Shown one piece after another: positions 1-8,530 of a stretch of 64,000 bases of DNA. The notes below the pieces were generated by a model, which saw only the letters and a list, made by a program, of their open reading frames with translations, searched no databases and was not told the DNA's origin. Source of the DNA: Tangfeifania diversioriginum (GTDB lineage: Bacteria > Bacteroidota > Bacteroidia > Bacteroidales > Prolixibacteraceae); NCBI RefSeq assembly GCF_900141875.1, contig NZ_FQZE01000021.1, positions 28,967 to 92,966 of the forward strand. The letters are read 5' to 3'. Numbering within the stretch: the first letter of the stretch is position 1; every line of letters starts with the position of its first letter. The position numbers were made by a program, and so were the translations under genes.

Positions 1-1
1 C

Positions 2-631
2 CTTGTTTTGGGGGCCGAAATGTTTGAAAGTGACAATCAGCTTGTTCTCGATGAATATTTTAGCGGGCTCATTTCGCAAACCCGTTTTGAGGCCGAAGCG
101 CGGTTGTGGAACAATTACAAAACCGACTACAAACCGCTGGTGGAGTTTGCACGCGAAAATCAACTTCGGTTTGTTGCGACCAATATTCCGCGGCGTTACG
201 CTTCGCTGGTAAACTCCGAAGGATTTGAAGGTCTGGAAAAACTTTCTGACGAAGCCAAAGCTTTCCTTCCCCCGCTTCCGGTTCTTTACGACCCCGAATT
301 GCCCGCTTACAAAAGCATGATGAACATGGAAGGAATGGGCAGCCATGTGAGTGAGAATTTTCCTAAAGCCCAGGCCATTAAAGATGCCACTATGGCGCAT
401 TTTATTTTGGAGAACTGGTTGCCCGGGAAATTACTGATCCATTACCACGGCGCTTACCACTCCGATAATTTTGAAGGCATTTACTGGTACCTGAAACAGC
501 ACAACCCCAATTTGAATATTGTAACTATCACCACTGTTTCGCAGGAAGATGTTTCGGAACTAACTGAAAAGAATACAGCGAGAGCAAATTTTGCTATTTG
601 CGTGGATGAGGATATGACTAAGACGCATTAA
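2..631 (+). CDS. ChaN-like haem-binding lipoprotein, 3' part (5' end outside window)
   Basis: C-terminal part of a ChaN family protein (Cofac_haem_bdg_2, PF04187), thought to bind haem at the outer membrane or periplasm in iron uptake. The reading frame is open to the first base and the opening residues LVLGAEMFESDNQ fit the interior of the domain, so the true start lies upstream and the TTG at position 8 is not a real start. Visible family blocks are PRRYASLV, the DATMAHFILENW helix and IHYHGAYHSDNFEGI near the C terminus. The stop overlaps the stop of a convergent micro-ORF on the other strand. The family call is from recognised motifs; the haem role is family knowledge only. Confidence 0.85.
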   Translation, partial: LVLGAEMFESDNQLVLDEYFSGLISQTRFEAEARLWNNYKTDYKPLVEFARENQLRFVATNIPRRYASLVNSEGFEGLEKLSDEAKAFLPPLPVLYDPELPAYKSMMNMEGMGSHVSENFPKAQAIKDATMAHFILENWLPGKLLIHYHGAYHSDNFEGIYWYLKQHNPNLNIVTITTVSQEDVSELTEKNTARANFAICVDEDMTKTH

Positions 632-732
632 GATTGAGAATGTGTTGAATGTTTCTCTTTTTTAACTACATAAATTGTAGCAATCACAGCAAAAAGAACC
701 ATTCCTCCTGATAAGATTAAAACTGTTTCCAT
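628..732 (-). CDS. 34-residue single-pass membrane micro-protein (hypothetical)
   Basis: Short ORF with an ATG at 730-732 and TAA at 628-630. Residues 3-24 form one hydrophobic segment (VLILSGGMVLFAVIATIYVV) followed by a basic tail KKEKHSTHSQS. It begins two bases after the stop of the preceding micro-ORF (735-908), so the two look like a translationally coupled pair. The stop codon overlaps the stop of the convergent ChaN-like gene. No function is recognised. It could be a chance ORF; the hydrophobic-then-basic layout and the tight spacing argue for a real product. Confidence 0.4.
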   Translation of the reverse strand: METVLILSGGMVLFAVIATIYVVKKEKHSTHSQS

Positions 733-734
733 AT

Positions 735-908
735 TTAACTCTTTTTTATAAGGTATAAACCTAAAAATGAGAAAATTACTATTACAATAAAACTAACTAT
801 GCCAAGCAAAACTTTGTTTATTGAGTCTGTTAGAATTGCACCTAAAAATGCTGTCCCAAAAATAATTTTTGAAAAGTCTAATAACAACTTACCTAGTTCT
901 TTTCTTAT
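735..908 (-). CDS. DUF6722-like small two-helix membrane protein, ATA or TTG start
   Basis: A 57-codon frame reading IRKELGKLLLDFSKIIFGTA, then a second hydrophobic segment VLLGIVSFIVIVIFSFLGLY, ending IKKS. The opening RKELGKLLLDFSK and the two membrane segments resemble the small Bacteroidota DUF6722 proteins, which normally start M-(R/K)-KELG. Here the codon in the Met position (906-908) is ATA, preceded by an in-frame TAA, so either a rare ATA start is used, translation starts at the TTG at 885-887, or the start was lost by mutation. A second micro-ORF follows after two bases. The family assignment is from memory and moderate. Confidence 0.45.
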   Translation of the reverse strand: MRKELGKLLLDFSKIIFGTAFLGAILTDSINKVLLGIVSFIVIVIFSFLGLYLIKKS

Positions 909-972
909 TTACCAAATTTATAAATTAATTCTTTCGCTTACAAAAATTGCAACTAAAAAGAATTAATAATCT

Positions 973-1587
973 TTAACGGTAAAATCCCATTTTATCCATA
1001 TACTCCCAAACTTTTGGCGGTAAGAAATGGCGCACATCTTTTCCTTTTTTGATGGCTTTACGGATGAATGATGAAGAAATTTCCATCTGCGGGGCGTTAT
1101 CGGCAATCACAATGTTTTTATGCTGCATTGCTTTCGATTTGTCGAAACCCGGCCTGGGGTAAATAACCACACCGAAATTTTCCACAATGGTGTCGTAGTT
1201 TTTCCATTTATGAAAGTTTTCGAGGTTATCGGAGCCCATCAGAATTTTGAAGTCCCGGTTTGGATTTCTGTCTTTCAGGTAAGCCAGTGTATCCACTGTA
1301 TAGCTTGGTTTTGGCAGAAAAAATTCAATATCGGAAACCTGCAGCCTGTCGTCATCTTCCACAGCCATTTTTACCAGGTCTATCCGGTCGTAATCGTTTA
1401 AAAGATTTTTTTTTGTTTTGTGCGGATTTTGGGGGGTAACCACAAACCAGAATTCATCCAACCCCGTAAATTCCACCATGTAGTTGGCAATGGCGAGGTG
1501 GCCAATATGCACCGGGTTGAATGACCCGAAATACAAGCCTGTAACTTTTGTGGGATAGGATTTGGATGTTGAATATTTTTCAGGCAT
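973..1587 (-). CDS. nadD: Nicotinate-nucleotide adenylyltransferase
   Basis: NadD transfers AMP from ATP to nicotinate mononucleotide, giving deamido-NAD in the cytosol. The protein has 204 residues, normal for the family. The nucleotidyltransferase signature GSFNPVHIGH is at residues 21-30, and the late ISSSFIRKAIKKGKDVRHFL segment matches the C-terminal ISST/S-x-(I/V)R motif. It is the last gene of the leftward run yicC - MNT - HEPN - gmk - nadD, 45 bases after gmk. The salvage enzyme pncB is present elsewhere in the window (50078-51493), so both the de novo/common and salvage entries to NAD are represented. Confidence 0.95.
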   Translation of the reverse strand: MPEKYSTSKSYPTKVTGLYFGSFNPVHIGHLAIANYMVEFTGLDEFWFVVTPQNPHKTKKNLLNDYDRIDLVKMAVEDDDRLQVSDIEFFLPKPSYTVDTLAYLKDRNPNRDFKILMGSDNLENFHKWKNYDTIVENFGVVIYPRPGFDKSKAMQHKNIVIADNAPQMEISSSFIRKAIKKGKDVRHFLPPKVWEYMDKMGFYR

Positions 1588-1632
1588 AATTCAATTTAAA
1601 ATCTTTAGAGTCAGGTCATCAGCCAGTGGTCA

Positions 1633-2196
1633 TTAGGTAAGAAATCCGGAAACCACTTTCTCTGCCTCCTTTAAAGCTTTTGGCAATTCTTTATTCACAA
1701 TAACGACATCGAATTTATCAGCGAATTTTAGTTCTTTTTCGGCCTTGGCAATGCGCATGTTTATTTTTTCTTCGCTTTCAGTGGAGCGGTTCCTAAGCCG
1801 GTTTCTCAGTTCTTCAACCGACGGAGGCTGTACAAAAACCGCCAGTGCTTCATCTTTGTAATAATCTTTGATATTCAATCCGCCCACCACATCCACATCA
1901 AAAATCACATTTTTGCCCGAATTCCGGATGCGTTCCACTTCACTTTTCAGTGTGCCGTAAAATATTCCTTTGTACACTTCTTCCCATTCCAGGAATTCAT
2001 CGTTCTCAATTTTTTTCCGGAATTCTTTTTCAGAAAGAAACAGGTAGTCTTTTCCGTGCGTTTCGCCGGTCCGCGGTTTGCGGCTGGTTGCCGATACAGA
2101 AAAATTCAGGTCGAAATCTTGCTGGAGCAGGTGTTTTACAATTGTTGTTTTGCCGGCACCCGAGGGCGCTGAAAATATGATGAGTTTGCCTTTCAT
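1633..2196 (-). CDS. gmk: Guanylate kinase
   Basis: Cytosolic ATP:GMP phosphotransferase making GDP. The 187-residue protein has the P-loop SAPSGAGKTT at residues 9-18, the GMP-binding block SATSRKPRTGETHGKDY, and the lid region RLRNRSTESEEKINMRI. The ATG shares one base with the TAA of the upstream HEPN gene (TAATG), implying translational coupling to it. That is odd: a core gene appears to be translated in train with a toxin-antitoxin-like pair, presumably because the pair entered an existing yicC-gmk operon. Confidence 0.96.
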   Translation of the reverse strand: MKGKLIIFSAPSGAGKTTIVKHLLQQDFDLNFSVSATSRKPRTGETHGKDYLFLSEKEFRKKIENDEFLEWEEVYKGIFYGTLKSEVERIRNSGKNVIFDVDVVGGLNIKDYYKDEALAVFVQPPSVEELRNRLRNRSTESEEKINMRIAKAEKELKFADKFDVVIVNKELPKALKEAEKVVSGFLT

Positions 2197-2582
2197 TAAA
2201 TTTGAATGTGTTTCTTAATTTCTGCTAAAAACTCAGGAACTTTTTTGATTAGCGGCGAAACCTGTTCTTCGGTGAAATCAAACATGTCTCCGTAATCTCC
2301 CTTCAAACGGTAATCGAATAGGAGCGAGAAAAACCTGCCGTATTCTTTTTCAATTTTTTTTGTTTTTATAAAATGAAATCCAAATTGATTCCTAACTCCG
2401 TCGTGTGTAGTAGTTTTTATGTTGTGCTGTAGTAATAAAGCAACCACTGCATAAAAGCAAGAATAATATATGCGGTTAATTGTAGCATTCCATTTTTTGT
2501 TATTATACAAAATAGTGGCTTCTTCCAGCGCCTCCTTTGAGCGCTCTAACCGGTATATTATATGAGCTTTTTTGTTATCCAT
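2196..2582 (-). CDS. HEPN-domain protein (UPF0332/HepT-like), partner of MNT protein
   Basis: All-helical 128-residue protein of the HEPN superfamily: N-terminal RSKEALEEATILYNNKKWNA helix, NRIYYSCFYAVVALL second helix, and a C-terminal FDYRLKGDYGDMF segment typical of UPF0332. In HEPN/MNT type VII systems the HEPN partner is the RNase-like toxin. The canonical R-x4-6-H catalytic motif is not seen: after the conserved Arg the sequence is RLKGDYGD, with Tyr where His would be expected, so RNase activity is doubtful or the residue is a modification site. The gene overlaps the MNT gene upstream and gmk downstream by one base each (TAATG at both ends). Confidence 0.8.
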   Translation of the reverse strand: MDNKKAHIIYRLERSKEALEEATILYNNKKWNATINRIYYSCFYAVVALLLQHNIKTTTHDGVRNQFGFHFIKTKKIEKEYGRFFSLLFDYRLKGDYGDMFDFTEEQVSPLIKKVPEFLAEIKKHIQI

Positions 2583-2902
2583 TATAAACGAATACCTTCT
2601 TTTTTTACATTATCATAAAGCGGAGAATACTTCAGCTTATTTTCCCAGAATTTTTTCGGATAGATTATCAGCGAAATGACCTGGTTGTTATCGATTTCAA
2701 GCTCATAAAGTTCCTGTCTGAATTTTTCATCTATTTCATTTGTGAATTCCGGGTCATCCACTAAAATTAAAATATCCCAGTCTGAATCAGTTTTGTGGTC
2801 GCCCCTTGCCCGCGAACCAAACAAATAAGCTTCTGCGTTAGGATCTTTTGTGTGAATTGTATGTGCAATTTTATTTTGAAGTTCCTTTGCCTTCATAATC
2901 AT
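2582..2902 (-). CDS. MNT-type nucleotidyltransferase (MntA-like antitoxin)
   Basis: A 106-residue minimal nucleotidyltransferase. The signature G-S-x10-D-x-D is complete: G29, S30, D41 and D43 in FGSRARGDHKTDSDWDILI. In characterised MntA/HepT pairs the MNT protein neutralises the HEPN toxin by adding AMP to a tyrosine; here that is inference. An in-frame ATG at 2896 is an alternative start to 2902. It overlaps the HEPN gene by one base (TAATG). It lies 68 bases after yicC, inside what is otherwise a yicC-gmk-nadD housekeeping operon. Confidence 0.85.
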   Translation of the reverse strand: MIMKAKELQNKIAHTIHTKDPNAEAYLFGSRARGDHKTDSDWDILILVDDPEFTNEIDEKFRQELYELEIDNNQVISLIIYPKKFWENKLKYSPLYDNVKKEGIRL

Positions 2903-2970
2903 CCGTTTTCTCTAATCAAAGATACAATGATTAAATAAAATTTTGAAATGCCTGCCATGCACATAATGGT

Positions 2971-3852
2971 TCAAAGCACATTCAGTAATTGCTCCTTAAT
3001 CCGCTCCAAATGATCTTTCATTTCCACCACCACCCGCTGGATGTTGCTTTCGTATGCTTTGGAGCCAATGGTGTTGATTTCGCGGCCCATTTCCTGCGAG
3101 ATAAAAGCCAGCTTTTTACCGTTCGCTGATTGTGAATCCTGATTCAGGGTTTCCAGAAAATAGCTGCAATGGTTCTCCAGCCGCACTTTTTCTTCGTTCA
3201 TGTCCATCTTGTCGAGGTAATAAATCAGTTCCTGTTCAAACCGGTTTTTATCTACATTTTCGGTCATGTTCGATTTGCCGAGGCTGTCGTTTAACCTGCT
3301 TTTAACTGTTTCGATGCGCTGCGTTTCAAACGGACCAATTTTTTGCAGCAATTCGCTAATGGAATTTACGTTTTCCGAGATATCGTTTTCCAACGCTTTG
3401 CCTTCCTGAAGGCGGAATTCAATTATTTGTTGTATTGCTTCGCGAATATTTTCGAGAATTACCTGCCACTCTTCTTCATCGAGTGTTTCGTATTCGGTTT
3501 TAACCACATCGGGAAGCCTGAGGGCTGCGTGCAATGTGGAGTTGTCGGTTAATAATTTAAGGTCGTCGTTAATTTTTTTGAGATGCCCGAAATAGCTTTT
3601 CAGAATGGGCTCGTTAATTTTTGAGTTCGATTCCTCGCCATGATTTTCGAGGTAAATGGTCAGGTCGATTTTTCCACGTACCAGTTTTTCCGACAATTCT
3701 TTCCGGATTTCAATCTCCTTTTCGCGGTAGAGCGAAGGAATACGTGTGTTTATGTCAATCTGTTTGCTGTTCAGTGATTTGATTTCCAGCGTAATCTTTT
3801 TATTGTTTACTTCGAATTCGGCCCTGCCAAATCCGGTCATCGATTTTATCAT
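2971..3852 (-). CDS. yicC: YicC-family endoribonuclease
   Basis: The 293-residue protein starts MIKSMTGFGRAEFE, the diagnostic YicC N terminus, and ends with the DUF1732 block GREINTIGSKAYESNIQRVV and the helix DHLERIKEQLLNVL. YicC proteins are cytosolic ribonucleases reported in E. coli to act in sRNA (RyhB) decay. YicC next to gmk is a widespread arrangement; here the HEPN/MNT pair separates them. First gene of the leftward operon; about 100 bases separate it from mnmA upstream. Confidence 0.93.
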   Translation of the reverse strand: MIKSMTGFGRAEFEVNNKKITLEIKSLNSKQIDINTRIPSLYREKEIEIRKELSEKLVRGKIDLTIYLENHGEESNSKINEPILKSYFGHLKKINDDLKLLTDNSTLHAALRLPDVVKTEYETLDEEEWQVILENIREAIQQIIEFRLQEGKALENDISENVNSISELLQKIGPFETQRIETVKSRLNDSLGKSNMTENVDKNRFEQELIYYLDKMDMNEEKVRLENHCSYFLETLNQDSQSANGKKLAFISQEMGREINTIGSKAYESNIQRVVVEMKDHLERIKEQLLNVL

Positions 3853-3884
3853 GATGCAAATAATTTTTTGCGAATTTAATACAA

Positions 3885-3927
3885 AGTGGTAAGATGGAAG
3901 ACGGAAGATGGAAGTTTTCTTACCAAA
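3885..3927. repeat. Short inverted repeat around a GGAAGA-rich tandem motif
   Basis: TGGTAAGA (3887-3894) and TCTTACCA (3918-3925) are perfect 8-base inverted arms. The loop is a degenerate tandem of a purine motif (GGAAGACGGAAGATGGAAG). A related GTGGTAAGATGAATGAAGG sequence occurs in the spacer upstream of 53129. It may be a short intergenic repeat family rather than a terminator, because no T-run follows on either strand. It sits between mnmA and yicC. Confidence 0.4.
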
Positions 3928-3952
3928 CAGCTTTCATTCATTCCGAATACCT

Positions 3953-5131
3953 TTATTTTATTACTCCCGAACCAATTAATTCATCGTTCAGGTACCAGGC
4001 TGCAAATTGCCCTGAAGTAATGCCTCGCTGTTCTTTTTCAAAAAGAATGTAAGCACCTTCCTCTTTCATGTGTATAGTACCTTTTTCGAGCGGCTGCCGG
4101 TAACGAATGCGAATATCGAAATCTTTTTTATCGCCTGGCTTCATGTGAAATCCCGGGCGAATCCAGTGGATATCGTCCGCTTCAATAAAAAGTCCCGGCC
4201 GGAACAGACCGGGGTGTTCTTTCCCTTCGCCTACGTAAACAATGTTTCGCTGCACATCGGTCCCAAGTACAAAAAGTGGTTCCTGATGGCCTCCAATATT
4301 CAATCCTTTTCGCTGCCCGATGGTATAAAAATGAGCTCCCTGGTGCTCGCCAATTACTTTGCCATTCCAGGGTTTGTACGGAAAAGGAAAACAAATTTTG
4401 CGGTAGTTTTCTTCCGAAATTTCTACCTGCTTTTTTTTCTCCATGAATTTTGCCGGAATTTCAATCACATTGCCGGTTTTGGGTTTTAGCTGCTGTTGCA
4501 AAAAAGTTGGTAAATCCACTTTCCCAACAAAGCAAATGCCCTGTGAATCTTTGCGGCCGGCGGTGGGGAGGTTTTGCTCCCGGGCAATTTCCCTTACTTC
4601 TGGTTTGGTAAGGTGCCCGATTGGGAACAACGATTTCGACAGCTGTTCCTGGTTGAGCTGGCAGAGAAAATAACTCTGATCTTTGTTGGTGTCTTTTCCT
4701 GCAATCAGTTTATAAATTTTTTCCCCGTTAATTTCTGTTTCTCCTTTTTGGCAATAATGTCCGGTGGCCACATAATCGGCATCAAATTTTAGGGCTTCTT
4801 TCAGAAATGTGTCGAATTTAATTTCGCGGTTGCAAAGTACATCGGGGTTGGGAGTGCGGCCTGCCTGGTATTCAGCAAACATATAATCAACCACCCGTTT
4901 TTTGTAATCTTTGCTTAAATCCACAATGTGAAACGGGATGTCCAGTTTTTTGGCCACCATTTTAGCAATCAGGGCATCTTCTTCCCAGGTGCAGGCACTT
5001 GTAACAGCGCCTACCCGTTCGTGCCAGTTTACCATAAACAGTGCTGTTAAATCGTAGCCTTGCTGTTTTAGTAAAAATGCAGCAACACTTGAATCAACGC
5101 CACCTGAAAGTCCAATTACTACCCGTTTCAT
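3953..5131 (-). CDS. mnmA: tRNA-specific 2-thiouridylase MnmA
   Basis: Cytosolic enzyme that adenylates U34 of Lys, Glu and Gln tRNAs and inserts sulfur to give s2U. The 392-residue protein has the PP-loop GLSGGVDSSV at residues 7-16, the first catalytic Cys in NPDVLCNREIKF, the second in DSQGICFVGKV, and the YTIGQRKGLNIGG block that contacts tRNA. The insert TSACTWEEDALIAKM near residue 44 is typical of Bacteroidota MnmA. It stands alone leftward of a divergent GH3 gene at 5337. Confidence 0.96.
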   Translation of the reverse strand: MKRVVIGLSGGVDSSVAAFLLKQQGYDLTALFMVNWHERVGAVTSACTWEEDALIAKMVAKKLDIPFHIVDLSKDYKKRVVDYMFAEYQAGRTPNPDVLCNREIKFDTFLKEALKFDADYVATGHYCQKGETEINGEKIYKLIAGKDTNKDQSYFLCQLNQEQLSKSLFPIGHLTKPEVREIAREQNLPTAGRKDSQGICFVGKVDLPTFLQQQLKPKTGNVIEIPAKFMEKKKQVEISEENYRKICFPFPYKPWNGKVIGEHQGAHFYTIGQRKGLNIGGHQEPLFVLGTDVQRNIVYVGEGKEHPGLFRPGLFIEADDIHWIRPGFHMKPGDKKDFDIRIRYRQPLEKGTIHMKEEGAYILFEKEQRGITSGQFAAWYLNDELIGSGVIK

Positions 5132-5207
5132 GAGGACAAAAGTAGGAAGTAAAATGAGATTTTTAAAAAGCAGGGGAATGAATTGGTTATTTTTTTAATT
5201 TAGGATA

Positions 5208-5245
5208 TTTTTGATGCTTACTTCATTAGATAAAATTTAAATTTG
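5208..5245 (+). promoter_or_regulatory. Candidate Bacteroidota promoter for the GH3/beta-lactamase gene
   Basis: TAAATTTG (5238-5245) fits the Bacteroidota -7 consensus TAnnTTTG, with TTTTTG (5208-5213) upstream at about the expected -33 position. It lies about 90 bases before the ATG at 5337. Consensus match only. Confidence 0.35.
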
Positions 5246-5336
5246 CTGGTTGATTTTAATAAATTGATTAACAGTATTTTATTCTTAATGAACATGCATT
5301 TTTTAATATAGTTTTACTAATTCAGACGAAAATAGA

Positions 5337-8273
5337 ATGAGAATCAGAATACTCCTCCTTTTCATCGTATTTTTTACAGGTATCCACTCGCTTAAAGCTG
5401 CTGACCCTCCGTTTTTGCAGCTGGTTAACGACCATTGGGTAAATGAAAAACTGGAAGCCATGACGCTGGATGAAAAAATTGCCCAGCTAATGATGGTTAC
5501 TGTATATCCTCGGCAAGATGAATTAGCCAGGGGGCAAATGGAACAGCTGATAAGCCAAAATCAGCCCGGGGGAATTCTGGTTATGCAGGGCGATCTGGTA
5601 AAAACAGCACGCTGGATAAATCATTTTCAGGAAAAAGCAACTGTTCCATTGTTGGTGGCAGTTGACGGTGAGTGGGGGCTTTCTATGCGCATTGATAGTA
5701 CGGTGAAATATCCCTACGCCCAGGCACTGGGAGCTGTTCAGGATTCAACATTCATTAAACAAATGGGGCGCGACTTTGGCTATCAGATGAGAGAAATGGG
5801 TATTCACATGAATTTTGCGCCTGTGGCCGATGTCAGCACCAATCCTCAAAACCCGGTAATTAATTTCCGGTCGTTTGGCGAAGATAAAATTGATGTTTCG
5901 CAAAAAGCGTGGTATGTGGCCAGTGGAATGCAGGAAGCCGGTGTTGTTCCGGTAGCCAAACATTTTCCGGGGCATGGCGATACACACACCGATTCGCACA
6001 AGGAATTGCCCGTTGTTGATCATCCGAAAACACGTATCGACGAAATTGAAAGTTTTCCTTTCAGGTACCTTACCGAAAGAGGAATTTCAGGAATAATGAC
6101 TGCGCATCTGGATGTACCTGCCCTCGACAATTCAGGAACACCTTCGTCGCTTTCAGAAAAAATAGTTGACGGATATTTACGCGATGAAATTGGCTATTCG
6201 GGCCTCGTGGTTACCGATGCCATAAATATGAAAGGTGTTCAAACCGGAAAAGGAAATGCCGAACTGGAAGCTTTGAAGGCGGGCAATGACATGGTAGAAT
6301 TTGTACCCGACATTGAAAAAGCTATTAGTTCAGTGAAGCTGGCGGTGGCGAAAGGGGAAATTACGTTGGATGAAATAAACCTGAAGTGTCGCCGGGTTTT
6401 GGCTTTAAAACGCTGGGCGGGGCTGCATATTTCCGAACCTGTAAATACTAAAGGGCTCACTTCAAGGCTAAATTCACCTTATTACGAGGTTACCAACCGC
6501 AAGTTAATAAAGGGCGCGCTAACTGTACTGGTAAATAATGACAGATTGCCTGTACAGGATTTGGGAAACCAAAAAATTGCCACGGTAATGATTGGAGCCT
6601 CGGCAAAATCATCTTTTCAAAAGATGGTGGACAAATACGTGAAGGCAGATCATTTTACACTCAGCAAGAGTGATCCGGAGAGGGAACTGGTCAGCCTCCG
6701 CAGCGAGCTGGATAATTACGATTTGGTTATTGTCGGAATTCAGGGGGTAAATATTTTTCCGTCAGGTGCTTATGGTACCACCCGGATTCAGCGAAATGCG
6801 GTGGCCGAACTTGTCAGGGAAAATAAAACAATTACCGTTTTTTTCGGCAATGCCTACGCTTTAAAACATTTTGAAAATATTCATCAGTCGGGCGGCTTAA
6901 TTTTAGCTTACCAGAATAATCTGTTAACACAGCAACTGGCCGCACAACTTGTTTTTGGTGCCTTTAATGCTACCGGGCGATTGCCTGTAACCGTTGATAA
7001 CCGGTTTAAGCTGAAGGACGGGATTTCAATGCCAAAAAACAAATCCCTGGCTTTTTCTATACCAGAAGAAGTGGGAATTAATTCAGCTCTTCTTCGCCGT
7101 AAAATTGACTCCATTGCCCGGCTGGGGATTGATTCCAAAGCTTTCCCCGGCTGCCAGGTTTTAATTGCCAAAGAGGGGAATGTGATTTTTCATGAATGTT
7201 ACGGTTTCCATACTTACAAAAAAGAACAGAAAGTGGAGCCTTCGAATATTTATGACTGGGCTTCGATAACCAAAGTTACCGGGCCGCTGCCACCGATTAT
7301 GAAACTGCGAGATGAAGGGAAAATTAATTTGGATGAAGCTTTTAGCCATTACTGGCCCGATTTTCAAGGGACAAATAAAGACGGGATTTCCTTTCGCGAA
7401 ATTTTAGCACACCAGGCTCGGTTGGCATCCTGGATTGCCTACTGGCAAATGGCCCTGGATGATGATGGAACCCTTAGCGGTGAAGTTTTTAAATCGCACC
7501 CTACTGAAGAATTTGATGTGCGGGTTTCAGATCACTTGTATATGAACCGGAATTTCAGGAAAACGATGTTTGATACTATCCGAACCTCAAAACTGTTGCC
7601 GCGGAAAAGATATGTCTATTCCGGCTTGAGTTTTTACCTATTCCCGGACATGATTTCAAACCTTACAGGCGAACATTACGAAACATATTTGAAAACAAAC
7701 TTTTTTGATCCTTTGGGAGCCTATTCGGTTACTTACAATCCTTATCTGCATTTTCCTTTAAATCGCATTGTTCCTACCGAGAATGACGATTTTTTCAGGA
7801 ATGAGAAATTGCGCGGTTTCGTACACGACGAAGGCGCAGCCATGATGGGGGGCATTTCGGGGAATGCAGGTCTGTTTGGCACCACCACCGATTTGGCTAA
7901 AATTTTTCAAATGTATTTACAAAAAGGGTATTACGGTGGCAAACGTTTTATTTCTGAAGAAACCGTTAATGAGTTTACCCGAGTTCAGTATCCTGAAAAT
8001 GATAACCGGCGTGGATTGGGTTTTGATAAACCATACATTGACAACCATAAAAAAAAGCTGAAAAATGCCTATCCGGCAGTTGATGCCAGTAAAAACAGTT
8101 TTGGGCACAGTGGTTACACCGGCACATTTGCCTGGGCCGATCCCGATAACGAACTGCTCTTTCTGTTTATGTCGAACAGGGTGCATCCAACCCGGAACAA
8201 CGCGGAGCTATTCAACCTGAACATTCGTCCTGCAATGCACCAGGCAATTTACGATTGCCTCGATAATAATTGA
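5337..8273 (+). CDS. Fused GH3 beta-N-acetylglucosaminidase (NagZ-like) and serine beta-lactamase-like protein
   Basis: Two enzymes in one exported polypeptide of 978 residues. A signal peptide (residues 1-21, ending SLKAA) precedes a GH3 domain with the NagZ-type loop KHFPGHGDTHTDSHKELP near residue 208, carrying the His/Asp general-acid pair, and the nucleophile in VVTDAINMKGV near residue 293. From about residue 600 follows a class C beta-lactamase/DD-peptidase fold with Ser643-x-x-Lys646 (SITK), Tyr761-Ser-Gly and His924-Ser-Gly. Probable role: trimming of muropeptides in the periplasm, removing GlcNAc and acting on the peptide or related esters. This fusion is known in Bacteroidota. Not part of an operon; the next gene is 257 bases away. 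Confidence 0.9.
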   Translation: MRIRILLLFIVFFTGIHSLKAADPPFLQLVNDHWVNEKLEAMTLDEKIAQLMMVTVYPRQDELARGQMEQLISQNQPGGILVMQGDLVKTARWINHFQEKATVPLLVAVDGEWGLSMRIDSTVKYPYAQALGAVQDSTFIKQMGRDFGYQMREMGIHMNFAPVADVSTNPQNPVINFRSFGEDKIDVSQKAWYVASGMQEAGVVPVAKHFPGHGDTHTDSHKELPVVDHPKTRIDEIESFPFRYLTERGISGIMTAHLDVPALDNSGTPSSLSEKIVDGYLRDEIGYSGLVVTDAINMKGVQTGKGNAELEALKAGNDMVEFVPDIEKAISSVKLAVAKGEITLDEINLKCRRVLALKRWAGLHISEPVNTKGLTSRLNSPYYEVTNRKLIKGALTVLVNNDRLPVQDLGNQKIATVMIGASAKSSFQKMVDKYVKADHFTLSKSDPERELVSLRSELDNYDLVIVGIQGVNIFPSGAYGTTRIQRNAVAELVRENKTITVFFGNAYALKHFENIHQSGGLILAYQNNLLTQQLAAQLVFGAFNATGRLPVTVDNRFKLKDGISMPKNKSLAFSIPEEVGINSALLRRKIDSIARLGIDSKAFPGCQVLIAKEGNVIFHECYGFHTYKKEQKVEPSNIYDWASITKVTGPLPPIMKLRDEGKINLDEAFSHYWPDFQGTNKDGISFREILAHQARLASWIAYWQMALDDDGTLSGEVFKSHPTEEFDVRVSDHLYMNRNFRKTMFDTIRTSKLLPRKRYVYSGLSFYLFPDMISNLTGEHYETYLKTNFFDPLGAYSVTYNPYLHFPLNRIVPTENDDFFRNEKLRGFVHDEGAAMMGGISGNAGLFGTTTDLAKIFQMYLQKGYYGGKRFISEETVNEFTRVQYPENDNRRGLGFDKPYIDNHKKKLKNAYPAVDASKNSFGHSGYTGTFAWADPDNELLFLFMSNRVHPTRNNAELFNLNIRPAMHQAIYDCLDNN

Positions 8274-8530
8274 ACCCCAATTCTTAAAAAAGGTTAATTA
8301 ACATTCAGCTGTTTTCTTCTTGAACCATAGTTAGATAGTCTCTTTTTGCTCAATTTCAGGATTTTGCAAATGCAAACTTTTTGCTGTTCGAAAACGTAAA
8401 AATAACCAGGTTGAAAAACGCTAAATAACTTAACGCTGAACTATGTATTATTTAATTATTAATTTTAATTTTACAGGTTCAGACGTTTTTTTAATAATAG
8501 GAGTAAACAACAAAATAAAATTTTAGCATT

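Noticed and set aside
3885..3927. Terminator after mnmA
   Set aside because: Inverted arms exist but no T-run follows on either strand, so it is listed as a repeat.
5745..6023. Antisense ORFs inside the GH3, gltB and other long genes
   Set aside because: They have no family motifs, and the sense frames are fully explained by known proteins.
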